From Clostridia bacterium (lineage in GTDB: Bacteria; Bacillota_A; Clostridia; Oscillospirales; CAG-382): a stretch of 27,640 bases of DNA. Position 1 is the first letter of the stretch, and the number at the start of each line of letters is the position of its first letter. The notes beneath the pieces were generated by a model. The model saw only the letters and a list, made by a program, of their open reading frames with translations. It made no database searches and was not told the DNA's origin. The position numbers and the translations under genes were made by a program. Of this stretch, positions 12,760 through 20,775 are shown piece after piece. The stretch covers positions 1 through 27,640 of the forward strand of contig JAFWWX010000033.1 in the NCBI GenBank assembly GCA_017517985.1, given 5' to 3'.

Positions 12760-14517
12760 TTACGCAGCCTCCTTCATTTGAACATTTTGAAGTTGAGGAT
12801 TATGAACTGCAAGTTCAGTTCCTCTTGCATAGGCTAAAATAACCTGACCTCTTACCGGACTCAGCTTTGTTGTAATACACTCTGCATTGTCAATGTAAGT
12901 GGGATATTCAAGACCTGTAAGCCTTGCAAGTAATTCCGAAACCTCCAATCCTGCTTTGATTTTCTCAGAGGTAGAGAGCCAGCGATAATCTTTGCCATCA
13001 TAAGTGAACACAAAGACATCTTTAATTTCTCCGGTTGTTTTGGCAACATCATAGAGTTTTATAGATGCTCGGTTCATTTTAAGCTGGTTCAAAGTAATTT
13101 CCGCTTTCTTTGCAGCAAATTCTCCAACAGCGTGAAGAAGGTTTTTAACCTCAATTCTTCGTGCATCATTAGCAGCAACACTCTTTTCAATGGCTGCAAT
13201 TTTCTCGGGAATTTTATCTGTTTCACAAAGAAGCTCAACCTCTTTTGCATAATCATCCGCCTGTTTAATAAGGCTTATAAGTTCCGCAAATTCTTCTTCA
13301 GTAAGATTGCCGTATTTGATTTTGTCTTCAATCATTGCAATTTCAGACACATCAGCAGTCCCTAAAGAAGCGAGTTCTGCCTCGTATTTCTTGATATCCT
13401 CTGCCTTAAATTCTTCGAATTTATCTTGGCTTTTTTTATCAAGCTCCAGAAGTTCCTTTTGTGCTGATACTGCACTCTGTCCTTTTACAACAGTTTCATC
13501 ATACTGCTTTTTAAGTGTTGCAATGATTTCTCTGTAGTTAGACTCGGTAACAACTGAAAAACATGTGGGGCATTTATCTCCAACCTTAATTCCTTTTGCC
13601 TGCGCTGCAAGCTTAGAGCATAAGGCTTTTAGGCTTTCAATTTCTGCATTTACCTTTTGTATTTCAGCAGCAAACTTTGAAACATACTGTCTGCTTTTAG
13701 CTTCAGCCAATTTTTCGTGTAGGCTTGCACGCCTGTCGTTAGATAATGATGTCGCAATTTTAGCCTGTTCAGACTTTAACGCTTCAATATCAATTCCGGC
13801 AAACTGCTTTTCTTCTAAAGCGGTTTTCCTATCTACAATGCTTTGACCTCTCTGCAGAACTGCGTCAACCTTTTCTGTGGCTTCTCTCTGTTGTGTTTTT
13901 AAAGCATCAATCTGTCCTTCAAAATAAGTAGCGGTTTCGTCAATCTCCTTTAACTCTTCGCGCTTTTTCTTAGCGTAAAATTCAGGATCAAGCAGACTTT
14001 CATTTTCAAGCAGTGACCTTGTGTTTTCACTAAGCAATGCCAGAACATCCTCTTGTTTTACAGGAGGCAGAAGCTTTTGCAAAAACTCTCTGCCACTGTC
14101 TGCAACCCTTTCTATAAAATACAAAGGATTCAGTACCGAAAGAAAAATATCCTTTTCTGCAAATTGTGTCGCAAGGTCCGTCTGGCGTAATTGCAAGGTA
14201 TCCATAGCAATTGTTGTGTTACTGCCGTTTCTTCTGCGGATAAGAGTATGTACTTCGCCGTTTTCATCAACGAATCTGACTTCAACTTTTATTTCCTTAC
14301 ATTCGGAATTCTGAAGTCTGTCACAGCTCTTTTCACCCCAAAAGGGAGTACCGCAAAAAGCATATGCAATAGCATCAGCGATTGTGGATTTACCCTGACC
14401 GTTTCCGCCGGATATATAGGATAATCTGCTTAAATTAACCTCGTAAGGTTCCTTAAATCTCTTAAACCCCTCCATTTTTACGCTTAAAATACAAAACTTT
14501 TTTATTCGTTCCCTCAT
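12760..14517 (-). CDS. Rad50/SbcC-like ATPase with zinc hook
   Basis: 585 aa. Walker A is GGNGQGKST (37-45). A zinc-hook CPTC (316-319) sits between two coiled coils (about 180-310 and 335-470). The C-terminal part has a signature region SEKIKAGLEVSELL and a Walker-B-like YPTYIDNAE. This is the Rad50/SbcC/SMC layout in a short form, less than half the size of chromosomal SbcC. No SbcD/Mre11 nuclease is seen nearby, so the nuclease partner, if any, is elsewhere. The walker-B aspartate is followed by N rather than the usual E, so hydrolysis may use the E two positions on. It is likely to act on DNA ends with the Rad52-type protein, whose gene stops 20 bases upstream. Confidence 0.88.
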   Translation of the reverse strand: MRERIKKFCILSVKMEGFKRFKEPYEVNLSRLSYISGGNGQGKSTIADAIAYAFCGTPFWGEKSCDRLQNSECKEIKVEVRFVDENGEVHTLIRRRNGSNTTIAMDTLQLRQTDLATQFAEKDIFLSVLNPLYFIERVADSGREFLQKLLPPVKQEDVLALLSENTRSLLENESLLDPEFYAKKKREELKEIDETATYFEGQIDALKTQQREATEKVDAVLQRGQSIVDRKTALEEKQFAGIDIEALKSEQAKIATSLSNDRRASLHEKLAEAKSRQYVSKFAAEIQKVNAEIESLKALCSKLAAQAKGIKVGDKCPTCFSVVTESNYREIIATLKKQYDETVVKGQSAVSAQKELLELDKKSQDKFEEFKAEDIKKYEAELASLGTADVSEIAMIEDKIKYGNLTEEEFAELISLIKQADDYAKEVELLCETDKIPEKIAAIEKSVAANDARRIEVKNLLHAVGEFAAKKAEITLNQLKMNRASIKLYDVAKTTGEIKDVFVFTYDGKDYRWLSTSEKIKAGLEVSELLARLTGLEYPTYIDNAECITTKLSPVRGQVILAYARGTELAVHNPQLQNVQMKEAA

Positions 14518-14536
14518 AACAATTTACCTCCATCTT

Positions 14537-15424
14537 TTATGCCGCCAGCTCATAGGAATCAAGAATTGAGTAATTGCCATAAGCATTTTTACCCGTTCTG
14601 CCTTTTAGGTTCATAATCTTGATACCTACCTTGAGATTAGGATCGGCGCCGTTCATAAACACAGTGCTTTTGCCGTTACCTTTGGATAATTCGAGCTTAC
14701 TGCGTTTCTTTTCACCTTCGCCCTCAACACGAATGTTTGTAATTTCATAAACTTCCGCTTGAGAATTTCCCTGTTGCTGTGGCTTCTGTCCTTGTTCTCC
14801 TGTAGGAGCAGGTGCTTTTGGTGCAGATTGGTTGTTGCCTTTCGGCTGATTTCCTGTAGGTGCTTGTGTGTTTCCACCTAAAGACGCTGCAACTTTTTCA
14901 CCAAAGACATTTTTTATAATACCAAGGTATTCTGCTTTCAAACGCTCCTTTTCAGAATCAGCGACTACATAACTTTTACCTCTTTTTGTCGCCTTAACCC
15001 ATACAGGCTCCATCTTATACATATATCTACCGACATTCCATTTGACTGCGGCTCTTTTGAAAGAATCACTAAGTCCGCCTTTGATAGACTCTATATCCGT
15101 ATTTTCTGCACCGTCAGTTTTTCCAAGCCATTCCTTTCGTTCTTCGTTATACACATAAATAGTGCAAAGCTGAGAACGAATTTCCTTGACAGTGGTTTTA
15201 TCCCTTTCGGTAACTGTTTCGGTATAGGTATGCCAGCTTTCGTAACTGTCATTCCAATTCTTCTGACCGATAACCTGGTCGAATCTGTCCTCGACAGCTC
15301 TTGCATCTAAATACGGAACTGCAAAGCCTTCCAATTTAGTCGTATCGACATACTGTAATCTCCAGTGAACATCTGAATATGGGAACGGTTGTCCCAATGC
15401 TTCCAAAATTTGATTATCACTCAT
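14537..15424 (-). CDS. Rad52/Rad22-type single-strand annealing protein
   Basis: 295 aa. The N-terminal 145 residues match the Rad52/Rad22 annealing fold: WRLQYVDTTKLEGFAVPYLD, RFDQVIGQKNWNDSYE, and the signature SDSFKRAAVKWNVGRYMYK at 119-137. Residues 185-225 are a Q/G/P-rich disordered linker. A small C-terminal domain (TNIRVEGEGEKKRSKLELSK...) follows, of unknown type. Phage and mobile-element Rad52 homologues anneal complementary single strands and promote recombination. It fits with the neighbouring Rad50-like ATPase and the SSB at 26009. Confidence 0.9.
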   Translation of the reverse strand: MSDNQILEALGQPFPYSDVHWRLQYVDTTKLEGFAVPYLDARAVEDRFDQVIGQKNWNDSYESWHTYTETVTERDKTTVKEIRSQLCTIYVYNEERKEWLGKTDGAENTDIESIKGGLSDSFKRAAVKWNVGRYMYKMEPVWVKATKRGKSYVVADSEKERLKAEYLGIIKNVFGEKVAASLGGNTQAPTGNQPKGNNQSAPKAPAPTGEQGQKPQQQGNSQAEVYEITNIRVEGEGEKKRSKLELSKGNGKSTVFMNGADPNLKVGIKIMNLKGRTGKNAYGNYSILDSYELAA

Positions 15425-15438
15425 ATAAAATATCCTCC

Positions 15439-16095
15439 TTAACTATTTACGAAGTCCTGCAAAGTACGGTTCATAGGTATCAAGACATCGGTATAATAAA
15501 ATTCCGGTGTTTTATCCTTCAGTGTTTCAAGCAGATTTCTCAACTCCATATCAAGCTTTGTTCTGCCTGTATGGTAATGGTCGTTATTGTTAGGCATTGC
15601 CATTATAAGATGCATAACCCCGTCAAGCTGATGTAACGACTTTATTCTCGGCAGTCTGTTACCACCGCAACAAAGTCTAAAATCACTGACATTAGATAGT
15701 GGATATTCATACATCTTTGATTTAGGTGTAAGCATCCCTTCATCCACAACTCCGAGATTTACGCAAGAAATATATTCGCCTTGTATTGTGAAACCGAACA
15801 CTAACCTCGGAAGAGGAAAATTCTTGTATTCAGTATTCATATACACAATGTCGCTATATCTTGCAGGAAACTCAATACAAAGTTTCTTACAATCTCGGTC
15901 TCCGATTGCAAAATGAAACGAACCACTTGGCAAAATACCGCTTGAAACTGCTCCGGTCCTTATAGAGTCCCTGATACAGTTTATAAACACATCTGGCTCA
16001 ACCGTCTTTACTTTTTTTACTCCGTTTTCAACATCTTCTACAAACACTTTTCCGTCAGTATTGATATGAATAATCAATTCATCATTACGCAGCAC
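15439..16095 (-). CDS. E2-like protein, Prok-E2 family D / PRTRC protein B type
   Basis: About 218 aa. The core FPLPRLVFGFTIQGEYISCV, then MLTPKSKMYEYPLSNVSD and RLCCGGNRLP, matches the pattern of PRTRC system protein B (Pfam Prok-E2_D): a PxPxLvF strand, an 'xxPLxNV' turn and a following Cys-Gly. This family is described as an E2/UBC-fold relative acting with E1-like and JAB partners. C142/C143 (in CCGG) are the candidate active-site cysteines. The start is taken at a GTG at 16095 with GGAGG six bases upstream; it overlaps the previous gene by 11 bp. The longest frame would start with TTG at 16110, on that site. Ubiquitin-like conjugation is inferred from family and from the nearby ThiF and JAMM genes. 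Confidence 0.75.
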   Translation of the reverse strand: MLRNDELIIHINTDGKVFVEDVENGVKKVKTVEPDVFINCIRDSIRTGAVSSGILPSGSFHFAIGDRDCKKLCIEFPARYSDIVYMNTEYKNFPLPRLVFGFTIQGEYISCVNLGVVDEGMLTPKSKMYEYPLSNVSDFRLCCGGNRLPRIKSLHQLDGVMHLIMAMPNNNDHYHTGRTKLDMELRNLLETLKDKTPEFYYTDVLIPMNRTLQDFVNS

Positions 16096-16690
16096 ACGGA
16101 ACACCTCCAATACACATAGATTTCTGAAGGCGTTTTTTTCGCCGTGCTTGTCTGTATTTTTCTTGCAATTTAGGAAGTTCTTCTTTGAATAAACTCATAA
16201 CCCGGACAACCCACATACACAGTGGAATTTCCTCGCAGAACTCGTACCACCAAAGAACCTCTAACTGAGCGCCTTTTCTTTTGTTGCCAATCATATAATC
16301 AATGTTATATGAATAAAACCCTCTAAGACCTTCTATTTTGCGTGCGATTTCTGCAATATAGCGGTTTTCTTTTCCTTTATTGCCCTCCAACCGATGCAGT
16401 TTTCTTGCAAGTTTATAATACTTTTGCATTTCTTTTGAACTGTATGCCCATATGTTTACCTCTCCATCACAATCACTGTAACCATGCTTGTCATAAAGTC
16501 TTTCATTATTTATGACTATCGGAGCAGCACAACCAATAGCCTCCATTATGATTTCATAATATATGTCAGGCTCTAATTGGTCATTCTTGAACCATTTTTC
16601 CAAATGATATATGCCAGCATCGTGATAAATTTTCAGCATACATACAAGCCATAACAATTCTCTTGAAAATGAACTTGTTTCGATTTTCAT
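16085..16690 (-). CDS. Hypothetical protein in the E1/E2/JAB operon
   Basis: 201 aa, Trp/Tyr/Lys-rich and largely helical, with a strongly basic C-terminus (KYRQARRKKRLQKSMCIGG). No recognised family, membrane segment or catalytic motif. It overlaps the E2-like gene start by 11 bp and has AGGAGGT before its ATG. Its position between the methyltransferase and the E2-like gene suggests it belongs to the same system. Confidence 0.65.
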   Translation of the reverse strand: MKIETSSFSRELLWLVCMLKIYHDAGIYHLEKWFKNDQLEPDIYYEIIMEAIGCAAPIVINNERLYDKHGYSDCDGEVNIWAYSSKEMQKYYKLARKLHRLEGNKGKENRYIAEIARKIEGLRGFYSYNIDYMIGNKRKGAQLEVLWWYEFCEEIPLCMWVVRVMSLFKEELPKLQEKYRQARRKKRLQKSMCIGGVPCAA

Positions 16691-16699
16691 TTTTACCTC

Positions 16700-17011
16700 C
16701 TAAAAAAATTTTCTTGCCATCAATGATTTTGCGGGCATTTTCATAAAAACATTAACAACTTTCCCAATCCTATCGAGTTTATCTTCGATATAGGGCATTT
16801 TGTTGTCGATTAACTCTGTTATGTCATCTTCATCAAATTCATCAAAATTAATATCTCTGACGAATATAGGTTCCTCTCTGATGTCTTTTTTGATGATATT
16901 CTCGTAGATATAGAGTTCTCCGACAGTTTCTATGAATTCCGGCTCTAAACCTGTATCTTCCGCATTTCTCATTGATGCAATCATCTTCGATAAATCTACT
17001 TTATACTCCAT
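16700..17011 (-). CDS. Small acidic hypothetical protein
   Basis: 103 aa, acidic in the middle (DINFDEFDEDDITELIDNKM), basic at the end. Predicted helical, not beta-grasp, so not a good ubiquitin-like candidate. It starts after GAGAGGT and lies 14 bp after the methyltransferase stop. Unknown function; its acidic surface could allow binding to a DNA-binding partner or mimicry of DNA, which is speculation. Confidence 0.6.
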   Translation of the reverse strand: MEYKVDLSKMIASMRNAEDTGLEPEFIETVGELYIYENIIKKDIREEPIFVRDINFDEFDEDDITELIDNKMPYIEDKLDRIGKVVNVFMKMPAKSLMARKFF

Positions 17012-17025
17012 AAATTAACCTCTCT

Positions 17026-18390
17026 TTACGCCAACCGTTTCACTCCTTCGGGGGTAAGTATGTTAAATAACATTCTGTTTACCCTTGTTTCCGATAGAAG
17101 ATTTAGGTCTTCATTTTCTCTCCGTCTAATTTCCTTGATTACACGACCTTTTATAACATGCGGGCATTCACAGTCAACATAACCGTTTATAAGTCCGCTG
17201 CCGCCAATTAAGCCAACCTGACCGATATTCAAAGGTAGCAGTGGGCGTTTCTCCATTGAGTCAATCCTGCTTTTTTCAAAAAACATATTGATGGATTTTG
17301 ATGCCGCAAGCTGGCGTTGGAGTTCGCCTAAATTAAACTTTGCTCCTTTAAATAAATCTACCGTTTTAGGTAAATCAGGCATCTCATAGCGTTCTGCTTG
17401 CAAGGTGTCAATCATTGGAATCTTTTCAGGGAGCATAGCATACTGAGAAAGTATTTCTGCCTGCTCACTTCCATCATCCTTCGTCTTTTTTATCCCCATT
17501 ACCAAAATCTGCTTATGCTTTTCAAATTCGCTGTCTAAAAATCTGTAAACAGAAATATCTCTGAAATTATCACAGATTACTCTGCAAATGTCATAAGTAA
17601 GCCGATAGTAAGGAATGATATACATTAAAATCCCATTTTGCATCAAATGATGAATGCTCTCAACAATAAACCTTTTTTCGCTTCTTGCTTTAGTTCCGTT
17701 TTCTCCAATAACATTAAGATACGGCGGATTCAAAAACAATGCGTGAAATGAGTCCCAACCAATATTGGAATGAAAATAACTTCCAAATCCAACACGGTCA
17801 AGTCTTTTTTCAGCTTCATGCCCACGTGCTTCATCAATTTCTGTCCCATAGGTTACGCATTCATTACCCATAGCAAGAACTTCAAGTGCTAATCCTTCTC
17901 CACAGCAGGGATCTAAAATGTTGATACTGCTTTCAGGAAATTTCAAAGCACTTTTTATCATCTTTACATGAGCAATATCCGTAGGATAATATCCCATCCT
18001 TACATTGTTCATAAGATTACCGATAATTCTTGCATTTACTGTTTCGTTATGGGGAATTTCATCTTTTAATCTCTCCAACGCTGATACAAGTTTCGTATAA
18101 TCCGGTGTCATAAGATTGAACTGTTTAACCGCACCATACATTTTGTTAGCAAATTCTGCCGCTTGCATCATATCTGACTCTGAAAATAACAATCGCAATG
18201 TTCTCACATTATCCATAAGGTCAGCCTTTAGATTTTCCAAATCGGTATAAGTATCTTTGGCTCGTTGCATATTGCCTTTTTGACCGTAGATATCTACAGC
18301 ACGCCTTTTTATCGGCATAGCCTCTATAATACCTATCAGCTTCGTGTCAATTTCTGCGAACTTATCAAGAACATAATACTTTTTATCCAT
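17026..18390 (-). CDS. Adenine-specific DNA methyltransferase-like (DUF6094-like)
   Basis: 454 aa. SAM-binding motif I is ILDPCCGEG (158-166), and the catalytic motif IV is LFLNPPY (NPPY at 221-224), as in N6-adenine methyltransferases. The Met/Tyr-rich stretch GYYPTDIAHVKMI before motif I, and a C-terminal region with MLPEKIPMIDTL, resemble DUF6094-type enzymes. About 130 helical residues precede the catalytic domain. No restriction endonuclease is seen, so it is an orphan methylase that may protect or mark element DNA; modification of protein or RNA is not excluded. Its start shares a base with the stop of the 62-aa gene (TAATG). Confidence 0.85.
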   Translation of the reverse strand: MDKKYYVLDKFAEIDTKLIGIIEAMPIKRRAVDIYGQKGNMQRAKDTYTDLENLKADLMDNVRTLRLLFSESDMMQAAEFANKMYGAVKQFNLMTPDYTKLVSALERLKDEIPHNETVNARIIGNLMNNVRMGYYPTDIAHVKMIKSALKFPESSINILDPCCGEGLALEVLAMGNECVTYGTEIDEARGHEAEKRLDRVGFGSYFHSNIGWDSFHALFLNPPYLNVIGENGTKARSEKRFIVESIHHLMQNGILMYIIPYYRLTYDICRVICDNFRDISVYRFLDSEFEKHKQILVMGIKKTKDDGSEQAEILSQYAMLPEKIPMIDTLQAERYEMPDLPKTVDLFKGAKFNLGELQRQLAASKSINMFFEKSRIDSMEKRPLLPLNIGQVGLIGGSGLINGYVDCECPHVIKGRVIKEIRRRENEDLNLLSETRVNRMLFNILTPEGVKRLA

Positions 18391-18578
18391 TATGCAGCCC
18401 TCCCGATATCGAAATTCATATTATGACATTCCGTTTCGGTATGGCTTGTTTCAACGCATTGTTCACATCCAAACTTATCTACTGTTTCCAATTTTTCAGT
18501 GATTGTTGTAACTGTTTTTTCAGGAGTCATAACTACCTTCTTAATTTGAGTTAATACAAAATCTCTATTATTCGCCAT
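18390..18578 (-). CDS. 62-aa protein beside the E1-like gene
   Basis: 62 aa from the ATG at 18578, which has GAGAGGT seven bases upstream; a GTG two codons earlier lies closer to the site. The protein has a Thr/Val-rich stretch MTPEKTVTTITEKLETVD, a FGCEQC pair and a later TETECH, so three Cys and two His could bind metal. It sits where PRTRC cassettes carry protein C (Prok_Ub, a small ubiquitin-like protein). I see neither a clear beta-grasp pattern nor a C-terminal Gly-Gly. Its identity as the modifier is possible but unsupported. Confidence 0.6.
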   Translation of the reverse strand: MANNRDFVLTQIKKVVMTPEKTVTTITEKLETVDKFGCEQCVETSHTETECHNMNFDIGRAA

Positions 18579-18590
18579 ATACACTACCTC

Positions 18591-19313
18591 TCATGCAACT
18601 GTTTTCATCAGCAGTTTTCTTGAAGAAAATGTGATTCGATTATTCCTTAAATTACCTTCAATGAGCAGATGATAAAGCATACTGATTACTGCACTGGATG
18701 CAAAAACATTAGCTGCAATACTTTGTGGAGCTGATACGCTTCTTTCTGCACATGAAAGTTCTGACGGAAATTTCTCCGTGTCTTTCAAAAGGTCTGGATA
18801 AACACTTGCCACAGGTTTTGAGATAACTCTGCCACTCATTTTGACACCGCATATAACCTGTCCCGTAAATTCACCATTACCCGAATCAATGTAAATAATA
18901 TCGTCTAATTTCTTAAAGACATTGTTACACATAATTCTTGAACGGTTATTATCCACAGCACCGATTAAAATGCTGATAGGTTTATTTGAGTTTCTTCCGC
19001 TACTCTCAAATCTAAGCAATTCAAGTAACTGTTGTTCATTCTCGATAAAATCAGGAATGTACTCAGTTTCTATTCCAAACACTTCGGAATATCTTTCTGC
19101 CATTACCTGTGCCTTGTTTTCTCCAATATCACATTCAGCAAAATTCTGTCTGATTAGGTTTTTCTGTTCAACAATATCTCCGTCTGCAATGATAATTCTG
19201 CAAGGTCTTCCGGACGCATAGGCTATTCGATACAAATGAGGAATTACATATCCGCCTGTACCACCTGCACCGATAACTACTATCTTTACAGGTCTGTCAA
19301 GTGAAAGTTTCAT
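18591..19313 (-). CDS. ThiF/E1-like adenylyltransferase (PRTRC ThiF type)
   Basis: 240 aa. Nucleotide-binding GAGGTGG (15-21), then ADGDIVEQKNLIRQ (43-56) with D44 and D46, R55 matching the adenylation arginine, K67 in ENKAQV, and D121 in GAVDNNRSR matching the magnesium-binding aspartate. These are the adenylation residues of MoeB/ThiF/E1. A conserved-looking Cys at 188 in SCAERS precedes QSIAAN and may be the thioester cysteine, as in PRTRC ThiF proteins. It lacks the zinc-binding CxxC pairs of MoeB. It would adenylate the C-terminus of a ubiquitin-like or sulphur-carrier protein. Its start overlaps the JAB gene stop by four bases (ATGA), a mark of tight coupling. Confidence 0.92.
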   Translation of the reverse strand: MKLSLDRPVKIVVIGAGGTGGYVIPHLYRIAYASGRPCRIIIADGDIVEQKNLIRQNFAECDIGENKAQVMAERYSEVFGIETEYIPDFIENEQQLLELLRFESSGRNSNKPISILIGAVDNNRSRIMCNNVFKKLDDIIYIDSGNGEFTGQVICGVKMSGRVISKPVASVYPDLLKDTEKFPSELSCAERSVSAPQSIAANVFASSAVISMLYHLLIEGNLRNNRITFSSRKLLMKTVA

Positions 19314-20710
19314 AAGCCAGCCTCCTTTACAAAACGGGAGTCAAGCTCAACTGATTCCTGCCACTCTTCAGGGAACATTCCCTCAAATCCATCAAAAACC
19401 GTGCTTGGATTTATCTCTACAAATTTACCGCCGACTGAAATTCTTGTCTTTATATCAGGAAAAACCTTATCCAGTCTGCCAACTACCGAATATAACTTTG
19501 TTGCCTGTTCACCTGCATCATCATCACGAGAGAAAAATGCCGGCATAGTGTTATGAGAATGTATCTGCATAACCAGCAAATTCTTATCGTCATCCGCAAT
19601 GCTGCATTCAGGTATAACCCTTGCTTTTGACACTTTCTGCTTGGGGATATATACGAAGTATTCTTCGTCTTCAAAAGACCAGAAAATGTATGCCAGAGCT
19701 TCGAACTCTTTACTTTCGGTAATGTATGACTTAAAAAAAGAGATTATCTCCGATAAAATTTCATACGGGATTTTCGGCAGAGCCGGGATAAACCCGGCCC
19801 TTACCTTATCAAGCATAGTTACATTTTCAGCTTTTGCAATAAAAGTACCCATTTTTTCCGAACGGATTTCATAAACATTCCCATCATCAGACGGGACAAA
19901 TGCAATTACTTTTCCGCTTGTTTGAGCATCAGCAAAGGAAGTAAATACACCTTTGTAGCCTCCGTCAACAACACCTTTCGGTTTCATCTTTGTCTTGGGA
20001 GAAATAACACATTCAATAGGTTTATCTTCTTTTGCACTACCTTTTTTGTCAGCCGTTTTATTCTGCGCTTTCGTAAGCATTGTTGTGAATTCTTTCGAAT
20101 TTTCAATCTCTTTTTTGAAACTTGCGATAGTTGTTTTCTTCGGTGTTGAAACCGTCTTAGAAATAGTTCCGTAAGTTACGGTCCAAGTTACTACCGAGTA
20201 ATCATCAAGTTCCGGGAAATCTTCCGCTTTTTCTTTGCGGAGATCATCAAAAGTCTTTGAAGTGTCAACAATTTCTTCTTTAGCACTTCCGTGAGAAAAT
20301 ATAGGTAATTTACTCATTAAGACACTTTTTGCATTTTCAGCTTCTTTGTTTTGTGCATCAGCGATGACCGCATCAAAGTAGTTCGCTTGATTTTGCGATT
20401 CCTTTGGTGCAGGAACCACATCTGCTGTTTTGACAACTTCATCTGCTGCTGTTGTAACCTGCTCATCCTTTTTAACCTCCATACCTGCACCTTTGTCTTC
20501 AGCAACGACTTCCGTAGTCGTATTAACTGCTGCAGGAGCATTAGATACAGGGTTTTCTTCTTTGTTTGTCGGTTCCTGAACGGGAGCCTGTGCAAAAATA
20601 CTTTCTGCCTCTCCTGAATCAAATGGTGTAAAACCATCAAATCCGGCACCCATATCGTTACCTAAATCCAAACCTTCGCCGCCAAATAAATTGTTTTCGT
20701 TTTCGAACAT
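19310..20710 (-). CDS. JAB/JAMM metallopeptidase with N-terminal extension
   Basis: 466 aa. The C-terminal 150 residues form a JAB (Prok-JAB, PRTRC protein A-like) domain. The zinc motif is complete: H384-S-H386-x7-S394-x2-D397, with E338 (EALAYIF) as the likely catalytic glutamate. JAMM enzymes cut isopeptide or C-terminal extensions of ubiquitin-like proteins. Residues 1-165 are low-complexity and acidic, rich in E, A, T and Q, and probably disordered. Residues 171-205 (VVTWTVTYGTISKTV..., then KTTIASFKKEIENS) have a strand-turn-strand-helix pattern like the start of a beta-grasp fold, followed by a second beta region (232-300). The gene starts after GGAGGTT, 65 bp after the sigma-like gene. 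Confidence 0.85.
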   Translation of the reverse strand: MFENENNLFGGEGLDLGNDMGAGFDGFTPFDSGEAESIFAQAPVQEPTNKEENPVSNAPAAVNTTTEVVAEDKGAGMEVKKDEQVTTAADEVVKTADVVPAPKESQNQANYFDAVIADAQNKEAENAKSVLMSKLPIFSHGSAKEEIVDTSKTFDDLRKEKAEDFPELDDYSVVTWTVTYGTISKTVSTPKKTTIASFKKEIENSKEFTTMLTKAQNKTADKKGSAKEDKPIECVISPKTKMKPKGVVDGGYKGVFTSFADAQTSGKVIAFVPSDDGNVYEIRSEKMGTFIAKAENVTMLDKVRAGFIPALPKIPYEILSEIISFFKSYITESKEFEALAYIFWSFEDEEYFVYIPKQKVSKARVIPECSIADDDKNLLVMQIHSHNTMPAFFSRDDDAGEQATKLYSVVGRLDKVFPDIKTRISVGGKFVEINPSTVFDGFEGMFPEEWQESVELDSRFVKEAGL

Positions 20711-20775
20711 TTTTCTTAACCTCCAATTTTTTTACTTTTGTTTGCTTTGTTTCTGAACATCATTTAACCCTGAAC

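Noticed and set aside
16700..17011. The 103-aa acidic protein as the missing ubiquitin-like modifier
   Set aside because: Its predicted pattern is helical and acidic, without beta-grasp strands or a glycine tail.
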